This document shows, piece after piece, positions 21,185-23,409 of a stretch of DNA of 23,409 nucleotides. The position numbers and the translations under genes were made by a program. The stretch is from DASWHR01 sp036398095. Its GTDB lineage: Bacteria; Actinomycetota; AC-67. Where the stretch lies: NCBI GenBank assembly GCA_036398095.1, contig DASWHR010000148.1:1-23409 (forward strand). Reading direction: 5' to 3'. Every line of letters starts with the position of its first letter. Position 1 is the stretch's first letter. The notes beneath the pieces were generated by a model that was not told the DNA's origin, searched no databases, and was given only the letters and a program-made list of their open reading frames with translations.

Positions 21185-21649
21185 TCATCCCTTCCGCCGA
21201 CGCGGCGCGCGCGGCACGGCCGGAGGAGCGGGCGGGGCCGGAGGCGCGTCGCCGGCGGCCAGCACGACTTGCGCGGCGATGGGCGGCGGCATGTGACGTT
21301 GTTCGGTGCGGCCGCGGATCTTCCAGAACACGGCCACGTTGACGAAGTGGATCAGTGCCAGTGTCACCAGCAGCAGGGCCAGCCGGTTGACCAGGAACTG
21401 GACTGCGCCGACGCCGTCGATGCCTCGTTCGGCGCGGAAGACGTAGAACGCGTAGCCGAGGTTGAGCATGTAGAAGCCGACGACGAGCAGACGGTTCACC
21501 GCATCCGCGAAGCCCGGCCGGTCCGCGAAAACATCTCGGAGGAAGACTGCCCCGTTGCGGGACAGCGTTCGAGCGAGCCACGCGGTGAGACCCACCGCAA
21601 CCAGCGCATAGATCGCGTAGACCGCGACGAGATAGCCATCGCCTTGCAT
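21185..21649 (-). CDS. Integral membrane protein, unknown function
   Basis: A 154-residue protein with three hydrophobic helices: about 6-26 ('YLVAVYAIYALVAVGLTAWL'), about 52-70 ('RLLVVGFYMLNLGYAFYVF') and about 82-108 ('VQFLVNRLALLLVTLALIHF'). A Pro/Ala-rich cytoplasmic-looking tail ends in 'RAPRRRKG'. I recognise no family; it is the first gene of the operon with DUF393 and tetR. ATG 21649 is supported by an AAAGGGG site 7 nt upstream and by the promoter at 21721-21693. The combination of a small membrane protein with a DCC thiol oxidoreductase suggests a membrane-linked redox or lipid function, but this is inference. Confidence 0.8.
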   Translation of the reverse strand: MQGDGYLVAVYAIYALVAVGLTAWLARTLSRNGAVFLRDVFADRPGFADAVNRLLVVGFYMLNLGYAFYVFRAERGIDGVGAVQFLVNRLALLLVTLALIHFVNVAVFWKIRGRTEQRHMPPPIAAQVVLAAGDAPPAPPAPPAVPRAPRRRKG

Positions 21650-21692
21650 CTCGGCACCCCTTTCATCCCTTTCGGATTGAGCATCTGCTTAA

Positions 21693-21721
21693 AGCATACG
21701 CTTAACCGGCTGGGCTCGCAA
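21693..21721 (-). promoter_or_regulatory. Operon promoter with TetR-type dyad (TTGCGA-17 nt-TATGCT)
   Basis: On the minus strand TTGCGA (21721-21716) and TATGCT (21698-21693) are spaced by 17 nt, with a start near 21686 and a leader of about 37 nt. The -10 sits inside an imperfect dyad, TTAAGC-GTAT-GCTTTAA (21705-21689), and TGCTTAAAGCA (21686-21696) is a perfect 11-bp palindrome beside it. Such dyads are usual TetR operators, and a tetR gene ends this operon. Confidence 0.6.
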
Positions 21722-21764
21722 CTCCGCCGATCGCGTCACCTTCGCCCGGGACGGATCGTTATCG

Positions 21765-21841
21765 GATCGGGTGGGGACTTCGGCCCGGAAGATCAAAGGC
21801 CCGTCGTCAGCCTCTTTCGTCGCTTGAGTCTCCACCCGATC
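21765..21841 (+). ncRNA. Candidate structured RNA with a 15-bp closing stem
   Basis: GATCGGGTGGGGACT (21765-21779) pairs with AGTCTCCACCCGATC (21827-21841) over 15 consecutive positions with one G-U. Inside, GGAAGA (21787-21792) pairs with TCTTTC (21813-21818) and GGC (21798-21800) with GCC (21810-21812), leaving a 9-nt loop, so the element folds as a long interrupted hairpin. An intrinsic terminator on the plus strand follows 11 nt later. It does not match any riboswitch or RNA family I can recall, and no good plus-strand promoter is visible. It could equally be the 3' end of the minus-strand thioredoxin transcript. No gene occupies this stretch. Confidence 0.4.
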
Positions 21842-21852
21842 TTCCTCCCCTT

Positions 21853-21885
21853 GCCGGTGCCCACAAGGCACCGGCTTCCCTTTTG
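21853..21885 (+). terminator. Intrinsic terminator on the plus strand
   Basis: GCCGGTGCC (21853-21861) and GGCACCGGC (21867-21875) form a perfect 9-bp stem with loop CACAA, followed by TTCCCTTTTG. The T-rich side is on the plus strand although no plus-strand gene precedes it. On the minus strand the same hairpin follows the thioredoxin stop but lacks a T-run. Confidence 0.6.
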
Positions 21886-21900
21886 TCGAAGGGCGCTGGG

Positions 21901-22497
21901 CTAGGACTTGAGCATCGCGTCGACCATCTGGTCGAGGCGCTCGCGGGTGAGTTCGCCGAACTGGCGGTCGATTAACCGGAAGTTGCGGCCGATCGCGTAG
22001 GTCACCGGCAGCACCCGGACGCGAAATTGCGCGGCGATCGAGCCGTCCGGATCCCAGATGCTCGGCCAGGTCGCGTCGGCCTGTTGCGCGAACGCGGCGG
22101 CGTCCTCTTTGCGGTCCATCACGTCGATGCCGACGATCGGAAGATCCGAGTGGCGTTCGAGCATGCCCCGGAGCAACGGGAACTCGCGGCGGCACGGCTC
22201 GCATCCGCTCGCCCAGAAGTTGATCAGAAACGGATGGCCGCGATACTGCTCGAGCTTCACCTCGGGCCCTTCGACGGCTTCCGAGCGCACGGCCGGGATC
22301 TCTTCGCCGATTCTCAGGCCGCTCGCGCCGGCGGCGTCGGTTCCCGACGTCGGCGTCGGGGACGGCGACGCAGGCCCCACCGGCGGCTGCGGTCTGCCGG
22401 ACGTGCACGCGGCCAGCGGGATCGCCATCCCGGCTAGTCCGGCCGCCCTCAGGAATGCGCGGCGGCCGATCGGCCGGGCCGGATCCTGCGGAACCAT
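21901..22497 (-). CDS. Tat-exported thioredoxin-like lipoprotein (TlpA/ResA type)
   Basis: A 198-residue redoxin. The N-terminus 'GRRAFLRAAGLAGMAIPLAAC' combines a twin-arginine motif with a lipobox ending at Cys31, so the folded protein is probably exported by Tat and lipid-anchored. A Ser/Pro/Thr linker (about 38-58) precedes a TlpA-like domain: 'FLINFWASGCEPCRREFPLL' with the redox pair C99-x2-C102, 'LPIVGIDVMDRKEDAAAFA' and the cis-proline region 'VRVLPVTYAI'. TlpA/ResA/CcmG proteins reduce cytochrome c haem sites or copper-site cysteines outside the membrane. ATG 22497 overlaps the cupredoxin stop as TGATG, so the two are translationally coupled. This supports a role in copper or cytochrome maturation. 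Confidence 0.9.
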   Translation of the reverse strand: MVPQDPARPIGRRAFLRAAGLAGMAIPLAACTSGRPQPPVGPASPSPTPTSGTDAAGASGLRIGEEIPAVRSEAVEGPEVKLEQYRGHPFLINFWASGCEPCRREFPLLRGMLERHSDLPIVGIDVMDRKEDAAAFAQQADATWPSIWDPDGSIAAQFRVRVLPVTYAIGRNFRLIDRQFGELTRERLDQMVDAMLKS

Positions 22498-23409
22498 CAC
22501 TCGAAGACCACGGTCCCCGTCATCTGCAGGTGGACGTCGCACCGGAACGTGTACTTCCCCGGGTCCGGCGCGGTGAACGTTCCGGCCTTGGTCTCGACGC
22601 CGGAGAAGATGGTGGTATCGAAGATCTTGCGCGACAGATCGATGCTATAGATCGCGAAGTTGTGCTGGGTCCCCGCGTCTTCGTTGTGGAACGTGACCGA
22701 GATCTCCTCGCCGGCTTGCAGAAGGAGCGCGTCGGTGTCGAAGGCGATGTTCTTCGCGGTGATCTCTACCGAATCGGCCGGGGGAGCGGTGGGGCTCGCC
22801 GCCGGCGAGGGCGAGGCCGTCGGGGATGCGGCCGGCGATCCCGTTGCGGCCGGCGACGGCGATGGCGACGGCGGGGCCTCGCCTTCGCCGGTGACCGTCA
22901 TGACGCCGGTCATGTTCGGATGGATGAAGCAGAAGTAGGAGTACGAGCCCGGCTGAAGTCCTTCGAACACGTAATCGATGCTCTGTCCGGCCGTGATTCC
23001 CGGACCCGGCTCGTTGAGCGCCGGCGAGGCGTTGAAGGTCGGATCGGTCTGCAGGCCCCAATTGTGCGGCGCGTTCGGATCGTTGTTGGTGAAGCGGATC
23101 GCCAGCTCCTCGGCGGCCTCGACGGTCGCCTCGGACTGTTCGAACGAGATCGCGTTGACGGCACTGAAGGTGAACGACGGTTCGGGCGAGTGATGCTCGA
23201 TCGGCCGGATGCCGATGGTCGCGGCGAAGACGCTTCCGCCGGCCACGATCGCGACGAACGCGACGCCGGCGGCGAACTTCTCGGGGACGTGGAAGCCGCG
23301 AGAGGCGATGACGCCGGCCACGGTCAGCACGGCGAGCGCGGCGACGAGCGCGACCATCGACGCGCCGTTGGCGGTCGTGACGAGCAGGATCCGCGACAGG
23401 CCGAAAGCG
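22497..23409 (-). CDS. Membrane-anchored protein with two cupredoxin domains (5' end outside window)
   Basis: The frame is open to the window edge; 303 residues are visible, so the start is probably beyond it (ATG 23357 is internal to a hydrophobic segment). Two transmembrane helices ('ALVAALAVLTVAGVIAS' and 'AAGVAFVAIVAGGSVFAATIG') precede two cupredoxin domains. Domain 1 has 'NAPHNWGLQ' and the copper loop 'YFCFIHPNMTGVM'; domain 2 has 'GTQHNFAIY' and 'FRCDVHLQMTGTVV'. Each therefore keeps His, Cys-x2-His-x2-Met, the type 1 copper ligands. A Ser/Pro/Ala-Thr linker of about 40 residues joins them. The protein likely carries electrons or copper outside the membrane, coupled to the thioredoxin gene behind it. 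Cytochrome oxidase subunit II is an alternative fold, but the CuA motif is absent. Confidence 0.88.
   Translation of the reverse strand, partial: AFGLSRILLVTTANGASMVALVAALAVLTVAGVIASRGFHVPEKFAAGVAFVAIVAGGSVFAATIGIRPIEHHSPEPSFTFSAVNAISFEQSEATVEAAEELAIRFTNNDPNAPHNWGLQTDPTFNASPALNEPGPGITAGQSIDYVFEGLQPGSYSYFCFIHPNMTGVMTVTGEGEAPPSPSPSPAATGSPAASPTASPSPAASPTAPPADSVEITAKNIAFDTDALLLQAGEEISVTFHNEDAGTQHNFAIYSIDLSRKIFDTTIFSGVETKAGTFTAPDPGKYTFRCDVHLQMTGTVVFE

Noticed and set aside
22780..22880. GCCGGCGA-type repeats as a possible CRISPR or tandem-repeat locus
   Set aside because: They are the coding sequence of the Ser/Pro/Ala linker between the cupredoxin domains; no spaced identical repeats exist.

Overview
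The window is a GC-rich bacterial chromosome segment, most likely from an uncultured, deep-branching member of the Actinomycetota. The support is gene order and families: an rlmB-like SpoU methyltransferase end followed by a SigH-type sigma factor; a DUF3263 gene followed by a LytR_C membrane protein (the pair I recall as Rv0430/Rv0431 in Mycobacterium); thrC, a MoaD/ThiS-like gene and a groES-less groEL in one neighbourhood (similar to what I recall in Streptomyces); and many start codons placed 6-7 nt after a TANNNT hexamer, as in leaderless actinobacterial transcripts. No insertion sequence, prophage, CRISPR array or rRNA was seen. The species cannot be named from sequence alone.

Layout. 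1-1083: end of an rRNA/tRNA methyltransferase gene, then sigH with promoter and a perfect intrinsic terminator. 1105-4191: three envelope or secreted proteins (a zinc-ribbon membrane-anchored protein, a small secreted cysteine protein on the minus strand, and a secreted Asp-box beta-propeller). 4214-6576 (minus): a seven-TM GAF-PAS histidine kinase whose reading frame ends inside a co-oriented tRNA-Thr gene. 6717-9752: glutamate-type dehydrogenase, DUF3263, LytR_C protein, and a convergent lipoprotein that overlaps the latter. 9806-14387: a trehalose / compatible-solute block (otsB forward; otsA, treT and a HAD-IIB phosphatase reverse). 14467-18837: thrC, a MoaD-like carrier, an Rrf2 regulator with a palindrome at its start site, a lysine/alanine-repeat histone-like protein, and groEL under a CIRCE operator. 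18897-20093: a class II Fic protein with a palindromic operator over its -10. 20090-21649 (minus): a membrane protein / DUF393 thiol oxidoreductase / TetR operon. 21650-21900: its promoter plus a structured intergenic element. 21901-23409 (minus): a Tat lipoprotein thioredoxin and a membrane-anchored double cupredoxin truncated by the window edge.

Functionally the window is rich in stress and envelope genes: disaccharide protectants, a chaperonin with HrcA-type control, an Fe-S-type Rrf2 regulator, thiol-redox proteins and a copper protein. No single obviously new multi-gene system is demonstrable. The most unusual observations are the fixed-distance leaderless start architecture, the kinase/tRNA overlap, the 15-bp-stem intergenic element at 21765-21841, and the palindromic operators at fic and rrf2.
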